Of a stretch of DNA of 33,890 nt, positions 1-7,094 are shown one piece after another. The position numbers were made by a program, and so were the translations under genes. Every line of letters begins with the position of its first letter. Within the stretch, counting starts at the first letter, position 1. The notes under the pieces were generated by a model. It was not told the DNA's origin and did no database searches. It saw only the letters and a list, made by a program, of their open reading frames with translations. Location: the NCBI GenBank assembly GCA_016794365.1, contig JAEUKB010000087.1, positions 1-33,890 on the forward strand, in the 5' to 3' direction. This stretch comes from Myxococcales bacterium (lineage in GTDB: Bacteria > Myxococcota_A > Polyangia > Palsa-1104 > JAEUJZ01).

Positions 1-1082
1 ACCTCGCCAACATCAACGAAGTGGCTCGCATTCAGTTTGATGGAGAGTCAGAGCTTCTGCGCAAACCACTCGGTGAGATGGATCACGGTGGTGGTGCGGT
101 GCTGAGCAAGGACTCTGACGAGTACAAGATCCTTGCAGAGATGGTCGATCGTGTATCCGACCCTGTGTCATGCAGTGCGGATACCAGCTCTGTGGTTCCC
201 AACTTGGGAGTCATGGATCCTGTCTCTACGCTGCGCAAAGCGTCGCTTCAGCTTGCGGGTCGTTTGCCCACCCCGGAAGAGGAAGCCACAGTGATCGACG
301 GTGGCGAAGCTGCGCTCTCTGCCGCTCTCGATAACCTGATGACGCAGGACAACTTCTACAAGCTTGTCAAAGAGATCTACGGAGACATCCTGCTCACGGG
401 TCGTTACAACCAGTACGACGGACAAGCGCTGGGACTACTGAACGATACGGACTATCCCGGCAAGTACTGGTGGAATCCGACCAATGTTCCCGACAACATG
501 CTGACTGCGGATCAGCGCAACAACCGCAAGTGGAGCGGTTACGGAGTCGCTGCGGAACCACTTGAGCTGATTTCCTACGTAGTTCGCAACAACAAGCCAT
601 TTCAGGAAATCCTGACCGCTGACTACACCGTCGTAAACTGGCACTCTGCGCAGGTGTACGGAGTCGATCCCAAGACGGTCGGACTGACCAATCCGTCGGC
701 TTATTATGACTTCCGTCCGGCCAAGGTGCAGATCGCGCGCAGTGGCAACAAGCTCGATGTTCCGCACTCTGGTGTGATCTCGACGCCCGCATGGTTGAAT
801 CGCTGGCCGACGACTGCGACCAACGTAAACCGTGCGCGTGCGCGCATGACCTACAAGTTCTTCCTGGCAACGGATCTTCTGGCGGTGGCTGAGCGTCCGA
901 TCGACCCGTCGAGCGTCACCAGTACGAACCCAACCCGTGACGATCCGTATTGTACGTCTTGCCACAAGATCATCGATCCGGTTGCCAGTACGTTCCTAGA
1001 TGGGAATGATGCGCTGCGCAGGGTGTCCTACGCTGGCGCTATGCGATTTTTTTGTGCAGCGTGCGGACCTTATGGCGCGTAA
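1..1082 (+). CDS. DUF1549/DUF1588-like CxxCH protein, 5' partial
   Basis: The reading frame is open through the left edge (codons run from base 3), so the first possible start, GTG at 21, is probably internal. The first residues (SELLRKPLGEMDHGGG) resemble the end of the cytochrome-c-like domain in planctomycete/myxobacterial DUF1549-DUF1592-type proteins. Next comes a 'LRKASLQLAGRLPTPEE' stretch like the start of DUF1549, and later 'GVISTPAWLNRW' and 'CTSCHKIIDPVAS', a DUF1588-like block with a potential haem-binding CxxCH near base 955. These proteins are usually exported and of unproven function. After about base 1000 the sequence stops looking like the family: the DUF1585 region normally expected is absent, and the tail is short and Cys/aromatic-rich, ending 13 bp inside convergent miaA. 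The tail may be a truncation or frameshift; a run of seven T lies at 1047-1053. Confidence 0.75.
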   Translation, partial: LANINEVARIQFDGESELLRKPLGEMDHGGGAVLSKDSDEYKILAEMVDRVSDPVSCSADTSSVVPNLGVMDPVSTLRKASLQLAGRLPTPEEEATVIDGGEAALSAALDNLMTQDNFYKLVKEIYGDILLTGRYNQYDGQALGLLNDTDYPGKYWWNPTNVPDNMLTADQRNNRKWSGYGVAAEPLELISYVVRNNKPFQEILTADYTVVNWHSAQVYGVDPKTVGLTNPSAYYDFRPAKVQIARSGNKLDVPHSGVISTPAWLNRWPTTATNVNRARARMTYKFFLATDLLAVAERPIDPSSVTSTNPTRDDPYCTSCHKIIDPVASTFLDGNDALRRVSYAGAMRFFCAACGPYGA

Positions 1083-2044
1083 GGATGTTCGTCGCTGCGC
1101 TGCTCTGTTACAGAGTCTGTCTGGATGTTACGGAGATCTACGTGTCCACCATCTTCGTACCACGTAATGCCTGGCTCGCTGCGGAACCAGATTCGCTGGC
1201 GACGCGCATACTGTGCGGTCTTTTGGCAGATCTCGCGCAGCATCGATTCCTGATCCAAGTGATCAGGTCCGGTTCCGTACAGATGACGAAGCACTTGCTG
1301 ATAACCGAGCGGCGGAAACTGCATCGGGCCACACTGCGTATGATGGTGCGCGACTTCGTCTAGGAGTCCCTGTTGTAGCCAACTCTGGGTCCGCGCCGCG
1401 ATGCGATCGCGCAGGATGTCTGGACCTGGATCCAAGCCGATTCGGATGGTCTGATAGCGTGGACCTTGGGCGCGCTCTGCTTGGTTTTCACGATGCCAAT
1501 CGGTCATCGTCTTTCCGGTCAGCTCATATACTTCCAGGGCTCGTTCAATCCGTACGTAGTCCGCTTTTGAGATGCGTGCTGCCGACGCTGGATCGATCGT
1601 TGAGAGCTTGTCATGAAGCGCTGCGATTCCTTCGCGCTGTGCGTGGATCCGGAGTCGTGTCCGCAGATCTGGATCCGCTTGCGGAGTCCCAACCAGTCCT
1701 TCACAGAGTGCGCGCAGATACAGTCCGGTTCCGCCACACAGAATGACTCGCTTGCCGCGCGCATGAATCGCTGCGATCGCTTCATCGGCCAGCGCAGCAT
1801 AGCGCGCAGCGGTCGCGGGTTCATCGGATCCAAAGGCTCCGATCAGGTGATGCGGAGTCCGTGAAAGCTCACAAGGAGTCGGCTTGGCCGTCAGCAGTGG
1901 CAGTCCGGCGCGCACTTGCAGCGCATCACAGGCCACGATCTCTGCGGACAGGGAATCGGCCAGACGGAGTGCCAGCGATGACTTTCCTGAAGCAGTCGGA
2001 CCGACAATCACAAGGATCGGAATCGGACTCTGTAAGCGCGACAC
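1070..2044 (-). CDS. miaA: tRNA dimethylallyltransferase MiaA
   Basis: Transfers a dimethylallyl group from DMAPP to N6 of A37 in tRNAs reading UNN codons, giving i6A, the substrate for later thiolation and hydroxylation. The GTG start at 2044 is preferred: an AAAAGGA ribosome site lies about 8 nt upstream and the protein then starts directly before the P-loop GPTASGKSS (residues 15-23). The upstream in-frame extension is Cys-rich and lies in a repeat. Other family blocks are GGTGLYLRAL, RIERALEVYELTGK and the C-terminal ARRQRIWFR. Length is 324 aa, normal for the family. One oddity is that the usual DSxQVY substrate-binding motif reads DALQVRAG, keeping Asp but losing the Ser and Tyr. It lies 87 bp downstream of miaE on the same strand. 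Confidence 0.93.
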   Translation of the reverse strand: MSRLQSPIPILVIVGPTASGKSSLALRLADSLSAEIVACDALQVRAGLPLLTAKPTPCELSRTPHHLIGAFGSDEPATAARYAALADEAIAAIHARGKRVILCGGTGLYLRALCEGLVGTPQADPDLRTRLRIHAQREGIAALHDKLSTIDPASAARISKADYVRIERALEVYELTGKTMTDWHRENQAERAQGPRYQTIRIGLDPGPDILRDRIAARTQSWLQQGLLDEVAHHHTQCGPMQFPPLGYQQVLRHLYGTGPDHLDQESMLREICQKTAQYARRQRIWFRSEPGITWYEDGGHVDLRNIQTDSVTEQRSDEHPYAP

Positions 2045-2063
2045 GGGACATTCCTTTTCGCAG

Positions 2064-2103
2064 CAGAGCGTAGAAAACAGAGCGTGGAAACAGAGCGTAG
2101 AAG
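2064..2103. repeat. three short tandem repeats between miaE and miaA
   Basis: Three consecutive copies of CAGAGCGTRGAAR (plus strand) lie at 2064-2077, 2078-2090 and 2091-2103, differing by one substitution or one extra A. They sit just upstream of the miaA ribosome-binding site, in what would be the miaE-miaA intercistronic mRNA. Function unknown. Confidence 0.75.
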
Positions 2104-2131
2104 CAGCGCGCAATCCCTGACATCGCGGACA

Positions 2132-2716
2132 TCATCCGCAGTGCAGACGCGGCTCTACCTTGGCGGCAGCGATGACTTCAGACTCGTGAATCGCCAGCTC
2201 TGCCAGTCGCGCTGAGACTTCGGCTTTGTCGAAGTACAGCTCGGCCAGCTCGACGTAGCGACGAAAGTGACGCGCTTCCGCCGCAAGCAGCCCGCTGTAC
2301 AGCTTCCCAAGCGCCGGATCGCGATCCATCAGCGCTTCACCAAAGAGCTGCATCCGTTCACAGCTGCGCGCTTCGATGAGCGCACAGGTCAGCAGGCTGT
2401 CGAGCAGTCGATGCGGTTCCTGTTTGCGCACCGCTTCATGAAGTCCCGACGCATACCCACCGGCGGGCAAGCGACGAAACGGAATGCCGCGCTCGTGCAG
2501 TCGCTCGAGCACTTCCTCGAAGTGGGCCAGCTCTTCCCGCGCAAGCTGCGACAGCGGCTCCATCAGCTCGGTTCGTTCTTCGTAGCGAAAGATCATTCCG
2601 ACGGCGGTGGACGCGGCCTTTTTTTCGCAGTGCGCATGATCGAGCAAGATCTCGGCAGCATGCATCACGGCATACGCAGCCCAGTCGGGCCGAGTCGGTT
2701 TGGCAAGGTGTAGCAT
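2132..2716 (-). CDS. miaE: tRNA-(ms2io6A)-hydroxylase MiaE
   Basis: Non-haem diiron monooxygenase that hydroxylates the isopentenyl group of ms2i6A37 in tRNA. The ATG at 2716 gives 194 aa, the usual family length; the longer in-frame extension to 2863 has no family similarity and would run through the divergent promoter region. Diiron ligands are visible in order: E31 (HAHCEKKAA), E62 and H65 (REELAHFE), E115 (LIEARSCER), E147 and H150 (AAEARHFRRY). The fold is a ferritin-like helix bundle. It precedes miaA on the same strand, so the first and last enzymes of A37 modification appear co-transcribed; miaB, the middle enzyme, is not in the window. Confidence 0.9.
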   Translation of the reverse strand: MLHLAKPTRPDWAAYAVMHAAEILLDHAHCEKKAASTAVGMIFRYEERTELMEPLSQLAREELAHFEEVLERLHERGIPFRRLPAGGYASGLHEAVRKQEPHRLLDSLLTCALIEARSCERMQLFGEALMDRDPALGKLYSGLLAAEARHFRRYVELAELYFDKAEVSARLAELAIHESEVIAAAKVEPRLHCG

Positions 2717-2802
2717 CGACGGCAGGCTAACCCAAACCGCGCCCGCGACGGAACCCTTTGCGTGTAACGACCTTGCGCATGTTTGCATATGTTGCGAGTG
2801 GA

Positions 2803-2851
2803 TCACGCAAGGTGGTAGCCTGCGCTGCGACCAAGGTTTGTCCTTGCGTGA
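2803..2851. promoter_or_regulatory. 10-bp inverted repeat in the divergent miaE / lipoprotein region
   Basis: TCACGCAAGG (2803-2812) and its exact reverse complement CCTTGCGTGA (2842-2851) are separated by 29 nt. A related TTGCGTGTAA lies at about 2757-2766 and ACCTTGCGC at about 2770. The arms are either a dyad operator for the divergent genes or a stem in the leader of the lipoprotein gene starting at 2891. No convincing -35/-10 pair was assigned. Confidence 0.5.
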
Positions 2852-2890
2852 ATCTGCCTTCACCGGAAGCGGTTTGTTGACGGAGTAAGC

Positions 2891-3196
2891 ATGCGGCGGC
2901 TGTACTTTCTATGTTCCTTGATGTTGGCGACGGCGTGGCTTCTGTGGTCCGCCTGCGAGAGAGATGACTATCGAACCACGCTTCCGTTGCGACCTCTCGA
3001 CGGTGCGGTTCGCGAAGTGACCGACATGCCGGTGGATCTGGTTCCGTCGGTGGATCTGTCTGTTCCGCCCCAGGATATGCCGGTTCAAGGCCAGGATATG
3101 CCGAAGCTGCTCGACCAGGCTCCGACGAGTGATGCTGGCGCGTCCGACGGCGGTCTGTCCGATGCCGGTCGCAGCGATGGCGCACTGGCTGGTTAG
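2891..3196 (+). CDS. small Asp/Pro-rich lipoprotein
   Basis: A 101-aa protein with Arg-Arg n-region, hydrophobic stretch 4-19 and a candidate lipidation Cys22 (LWSAC; Trp at -3 is atypical). The remainder is low complexity: Val-Asp-Leu, Pro-Gln-Asp-Met and Asp-Gly-Gly/Ser-Asp-Ala motifs. Such disordered acidic linkers after a lipobox are common in myxobacterial surface lipoproteins. The start is supported by GGAG 6 nt upstream. It ends 9 bp before the membrane-protein gene, so the two are probably one transcript. No function can be assigned. Confidence 0.75.
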   Translation: MRRLYFLCSLMLATAWLLWSACERDDYRTTLPLRPLDGAVREVTDMPVDLVPSVDLSVPPQDMPVQGQDMPKLLDQAPTSDAGASDGGLSDAGRSDGALAG

Positions 3197-3205
3197 CGCG
3201 CCGAC

Positions 3206-3919
3206 ATGACCGACTCGCAAACAGACAGTGGACTGCTGCGTCGCTTCCGGTTGCCTCGCTACTTGCAGGCGCTGGCGGTGGTGATCCTGTGCCTGGGACT
3301 GTTTCAGCTTGTGCTGGGTCTTTTGGAATTTAACACCGCGATCTTGACCGATCGGGCGACGTTTATCTCGTCGGTGCGGGATCGTCAGCTCTCGATCTTC
3401 GATCAGGTGGCCAAAGACGGAGTCCACACGCTAGCAACGCCGCTGCGACCGCTTGGTCAGACGCTGCTGCGACTGCCTCGGCCTGAAGTCGAAAAGCTGT
3501 TCCTTTTGCTCGGCGCAGAGCTGTATGAGCGACGAAGTGTGACGGTGCCGCTCGCGGTCTTACAAGCGGTGCTCGGGTTTTTGCTGGTGACGGGCTCGCT
3601 GGCGGCGCTGCGCAATCGACTCGGTGGCGTGGCAACGTGGAGCTGGGCCTGCATGGTCAACATTCCAGCGACGCTGCTGAACCTGGTGGTGATGATCGTT
3701 CACTCGGGACGCTTGATGCGTCACGTCGGTGTGCCGTGTGCAGAAGCGCTCGCCAAGGTGTCACAGCGTCCGGTTGCCGTCGAAACCACCGAGCTTGAGT
3801 CGATCTTGCGAATGTTTACCAGCCTCAACACGGCGCTCTTGGCGGGCTGGGTGCTGTTTCTCGGAGTGGTGACGCTGCTTTTGCAAAATCGTCAGGGTCC
3901 GCCGCTCGAAGAAGAGTAA
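3206..3919 (+). CDS. multi-pass inner-membrane protein, unknown function
   Basis: 237 aa with hydrophobic segments at about 20-42, 113-133, 147-166 and 210-228, suggesting four membrane helices. The loop between helices 1 and 2 (about 45-110) is hydrophilic and is the longest soluble part. The C-terminus is short and acidic (PPLEEE). I recognise no family motif or catalytic residue. It directly follows the small lipoprotein (9 bp gap) and is followed by a strong hairpin shared with the convergent rhomboid gene. Confidence 0.75.
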   Translation: MTDSQTDSGLLRRFRLPRYLQALAVVILCLGLFQLVLGLLEFNTAILTDRATFISSVRDRQLSIFDQVAKDGVHTLATPLRPLGQTLLRLPRPEVEKLFLLLGAELYERRSVTVPLAVLQAVLGFLLVTGSLAALRNRLGGVATWSWACMVNIPATLLNLVVMIVHSGRLMRHVGVPCAEALAKVSQRPVAVETTELESILRMFTSLNTALLAGWVLFLGVVTLLLQNRQGPPLEEE

Positions 3920-3932
3920 TCAGCACGTCAGC

Positions 3933-3965
3933 GACGGAATCTGTATATAAAATATACAGTCCGTC
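3933..3965. terminator. bidirectional hairpin between convergent genes
   Basis: Nested perfect stems: GACGGA (3933-3938) pairs with TCCGTC (3960-3965), and CTGTATAT (3941-3948) pairs with ATATACAG (3952-3959) around an AAA loop, with a 2-nt bulge. It sits between the stops of the membrane protein and the rhomboid protease and overlaps the rhomboid stop codon. There is no long T run after either side, so termination efficiency is uncertain. Confidence 0.65.
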
Positions 3966-5142
3966 AGTACCAGCTCAGGTCGCGGGATCCATCGCCTTTG
4001 GCCGTTGGTGTTAGCGATCGTGACGCGAGCTTGTGGCTGACTTCTTCGTGATGGCTTGTGCGCCACTGCCAGGCAATCGCTGCGCCCGCCGCAAAGCCAC
4101 CGATGTGCGCCCACCAGGCAATGTTGCGTTCGCCGATCCCCGCGCCGATGAACTGGAGCAGCAGCCACATGCCCAGATACGTCGAGGTCTTCCACTTCAC
4201 CTGAATCACCCAGATCAGCGAGACGAGCCGCGCATTCGGAAACAGCAGCGCGTACGCCGCCATCACACCCGAGATTGCGCCCGAGGCTCCGACGACAGGC
4301 ATCGTCGAGTTGGACTGAATCAGACACTGAAGCAGCCCCGCGCCGAGCCCCGACGCCAGATAGAGCAGCAAAAAGCGAGCTTTGCCCAGTCGGTCTTCGA
4401 CATTGTCGCCAAAGATCCACAGAAAGTACATGTTGCCGAGCAGATGCCACAGTCCTCCGTGGAGAAACATGTGCGAAATCCACGGCAGCAGCGAGCCTGA
4501 CAGCGCTCGGATCGGCACCAGGCCAAGCTGAAGAACCAGCGCGCTGGGATCTCGGCTACCCAGCTCGACGAAAAACATCATCACGCACAAAAGCAGCACC
4601 GAGAGCACCACGAGCGGAAAGCGTCGCCGAGGCTGCCACTGCTCGACGGGAAGCCCGGTCAAAAACATAAACGCCCACAGAAGTCCCGACGTGGGCTTGT
4701 CTTGATCCTGCTCGGGCGGTGGCTGCGTCGTCGGTCGCAGCAGCGGATGCACATGCGGAGCGCGCATCGCTTGGGTGATCTGGCCCAGCTCTCCACCGTC
4801 GAGCCAGATGCCCAGACAGCTTGGACACTGATCGATGCAGACGCCATCTGGGATCGTGTCCGACGTTGCGGCATAAATGCTGGAGCGCAGCCTGGCCGTG
4901 GACAGTCGTCGCTCGATCATCGGCAAGCGATCTCGCGGACAGCGTCTCGGACCCGGTCCATCCGTCGGGATGGGCACGCCAATCGGCTGAATGTCGGATC
5001 GCACTTGAAGGAGGATCGACTCCAGCTCGCCTCGATCGAACCAGATCCCTCGACACGACGGACAGTAGTCAAGCTCGACGGATCCAGCAGGCGTGGCCTC
5101 GACGGCGCCGCGCATACCGCTCTGGCAGCGAGGACAGATCAT
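3964..5142 (-). CDS. rhomboid-family intramembrane serine protease with two N-terminal zinc ribbons
   Basis: 392 aa. The N-terminal half carries two TFIIB-type zinc-ribbon units. The first has C3/C6 and C27/C30 followed by RGIWFDRGELE. The second has C68 and C106/C109 followed by LGIWLDGGELG. After a Pro-rich linker (about 135-150) comes a six-helix rhomboid domain with the HLLGN oxyanion-loop motif (H233-N237), catalytic S287 in GASGAISG and H346 in AHIGGFAAG. Both catalytic residues are present, so it should cleave membrane substrates. An in-frame stop just upstream fixes ATG 5142 as the start. It lies 26 bp after the RicT gene and probably shares its transcript. Confidence 0.9.
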   Translation of the reverse strand: MICPRCQSGMRGAVEATPAGSVELDYCPSCRGIWFDRGELESILLQVRSDIQPIGVPIPTDGPGPRRCPRDRLPMIERRLSTARLRSSIYAATSDTIPDGVCIDQCPSCLGIWLDGGELGQITQAMRAPHVHPLLRPTTQPPPEQDQDKPTSGLLWAFMFLTGLPVEQWQPRRRFPLVVLSVLLLCVMMFFVELGSRDPSALVLQLGLVPIRALSGSLLPWISHMFLHGGLWHLLGNMYFLWIFGDNVEDRLGKARFLLLYLASGLGAGLLQCLIQSNSTMPVVGASGAISGVMAAYALLFPNARLVSLIWVIQVKWKTSTYLGMWLLLQFIGAGIGERNIAWWAHIGGFAAGAAIAWQWRTSHHEEVSHKLASRSLTPTAKGDGSRDLSWY

Positions 5143-5168
5143 CGCATCACGTTAGCATGAGAGACTCG

Positions 5169-7094
5169 TTAGTTTTCCAGGTCGTCGGGACCGTGCGGCT
5201 CGGGCGTCTGGGCGCTGTGCGGTGCGTTTGCTGAGCGGACTTCGGCTGCGGCAAAGCTCTTGGCACCGCCTTCTTCCAGATACACGCGCACGCGCTGCTT
5301 CAAGATATCCAGGTCCAGTACGCGGCCCATTCCCTCGGGCGTGAGGACTTTTTTGCCAACCTTCGGCAGCGTCTTGCCCAGCTCTTTGTACGTCGAGTGC
5401 TCGTAGATAAGACAGCACTTCAGACGTCCACACTGACCGGCCAGCTTCGACGGATTGAGCACCATGCCCTGATCTTTGGCCATCCGAATCGAGATCGGCT
5501 GAAACGCGGGCAGAAACGTCGAGCAGCACAGCTCTCGACCGCAGGATCCGATGCCTCCGACGGCTTTGGCTCCATCGCGGGCACCGACCTGGCGCATCTC
5601 GACGCGCAAACGCAGACGCTGCGACAGATCCCGCACCAAGTCACGGAAATCGACGCGATCTTCAGATGCAAAAAAGAACGTGGCACGCTGTCCCGACTGA
5701 ATCTCGACGGACAGCAGCTTCATCGGCAGGCTCAGCTCGCGCAGACGGGCTTTGCAGAATCGATAGGCTTCCACTTCGCTCTGCTGAGAGTCGCCAAAAC
5801 TGCCGCTTTCGTCGGGACGCGCCTTGCGCAAGACTTTTCGTCGCTGGCTCATCGCAGGACGCGGTCGCGCTGCCGCTTCGATGCGACCGATGCGCTGACC
5901 GCGATCTGATTCGCACAGCACCAATTCACCGACGGAGTAAGTTTGGCTTCCGCAGTCCAGCTCATAGATCATTCCCGACGGACGGAAGCGTACCGCGCAC
6001 AGGTTGGCCATTCGCACCGGCACATCCGGCGGTAGCTCCAGCGCTGACACCGGACGCAGACGCTTTACGTCAGATCCAACATCATCTTCATCGCTGTCTG
6101 GCTCTTGATCGGGATCGCGCGCGCGCGCTGTAGAAGCGGGATCGGCGATGGATTCTTGGCGACGACCCGAGTTTGGACGGCTGTGCGACGGTGCGACTGC
6201 GACAGGAACCGGCCCCGAGTTGGCGGATCTGCGCGAGCTGTTGGCGGAGACTGCGCCAGAGCTTGCGGACCGACGGGAATGTTCGCCAGAGACAGCGCCC
6301 GAGGCTCTGCGCTGACTGTCGATAGACTCTACGGCTTGCGGAATCGAGCTGCGGCTGTCATCACCCGACTGAGAGCGCTCGCTGCCTCGACCACCTCGAC
6401 CTCGGCGACGACGACGACGACGCTCTCCGGGCTCGGACGGACTTCCCGGAGGCGACGAAGGTGTACCACCGCTGCGCATCGACTCTTGACGCGCGGTGGG
6501 GGCCGCAGGATCGGCGCTTTGCTGCTCTCGTCGCGGTTCGTTGCGACGCTCGCGCTGTTCGTTGCGCTGCTCACGCTGTTCATTGCGAGGCTCACGCTGT
6601 TCATTGCGAGGCTCACGCTGTTCGCTGCGAGGCTCACGCTGTTCGCTGCGACGATCGGGCCGACCACTGCGCGCGGGCTTGTTTCCTGGACGATTTTCTC
6701 CGGGATTCGACGGTGAGGGCTGGCCTTCGTTTCGCGCAGGACGCGGTGGTCGCTGCTCGGGCGTGCGACGGTCCCCTTTTTGCGAATCGGAGCGTCCTTG
6801 GTCGCTGCGGGGCGGACGAGAATCCGGGCCTCGCTCACCGCGCTCTGCGCGCTCAGTTCCTCGACGGTTGTCATCGCGATCGCGACCGCCTCGACCGCTG
6901 CGAGGCCGCCGATCGCGCTCAGCACCTTGGGGTCGATCGCCACGCGGAGCCTCGCTGCGCTGACCGTCGGAGCGCTCAGCTTCTCGACGTGGACCTTCCT
7001 GACGATTGGCATCGCCGCGACGACTCTCTCCGCTGCTGCGAGAATCGGGCCGTAGCTCGGGACGACTCGACGGAGCTTCTGGTTGTTCACTCAT
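5169..7094 (-). CDS. ricT: PSP1/RicT-type regulatory protein with long Arg-rich disordered N-terminus
   Basis: 641 aa from ATG 7094, which overlaps the holB stop as ATGA, so translation is probably coupled. Residues 1 to about 350 are low complexity, rich in Arg, Ser, Glu, Gly, Pro and Asp, with RNEQREP-type tandem repeats (149-187) and a seven-Arg run leading into RGRGGRG (225-237). Residues about 363-610 are a PSP1 domain with Cys clusters C518, C523/C524 (SCGRELCC) and C555, C560/C561 (QCGRLKCC). In Bacillus subtilis, RicT (YaaT) works with RicA and RicF as an Fe-S-containing complex that tunes RNase Y-dependent mRNA processing, and its gene also follows holB. RicA and RicF are not in this window. 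The long N-terminus is absent from the Bacillus protein. Confidence 0.85.
   Translation of the reverse strand: MSEQPEAPSSRPELRPDSRSSGESRRGDANRQEGPRREAERSDGQRSEAPRGDRPQGAERDRRPRSGRGGRDRDDNRRGTERAERGERGPDSRPPRSDQGRSDSQKGDRRTPEQRPPRPARNEGQPSPSNPGENRPGNKPARSGRPDRRSEQREPRSEQREPRNEQREPRNEQREQRNEQRERRNEPRREQQSADPAAPTARQESMRSGGTPSSPPGSPSEPGERRRRRRRGRGGRGSERSQSGDDSRSSIPQAVESIDSQRRASGAVSGEHSRRSASSGAVSANSSRRSANSGPVPVAVAPSHSRPNSGRRQESIADPASTARARDPDQEPDSDEDDVGSDVKRLRPVSALELPPDVPVRMANLCAVRFRPSGMIYELDCGSQTYSVGELVLCESDRGQRIGRIEAAARPRPAMSQRRKVLRKARPDESGSFGDSQQSEVEAYRFCKARLRELSLPMKLLSVEIQSGQRATFFFASEDRVDFRDLVRDLSQRLRLRVEMRQVGARDGAKAVGGIGSCGRELCCSTFLPAFQPISIRMAKDQGMVLNPSKLAGQCGRLKCCLIYEHSTYKELGKTLPKVGKKVLTPEGMGRVLDLDILKQRVRVYLEEGGAKSFAAAEVRSANAPHSAQTPEPHGPDDLEN
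6534..6650. repeat. in-frame 21-bp tandem repeats encoding RNEQREP heptads
   Basis: About five and a half 21-bp units lie in frame inside the ricT disordered region, encoding RSEQREP twice, RNEQREP, RNEQREQ, RNEQRER and a partial RNEP. The central units are nearly identical in DNA, suggesting recent slippage or unequal crossover. Copy number is likely to vary between strains. Confidence 0.85.

Noticed and set aside
6534..6650. Possible CRISPR-like array from regular 21-bp repeats
   Set aside because: There are no spacers; the units are contiguous, in frame and encode heptads.
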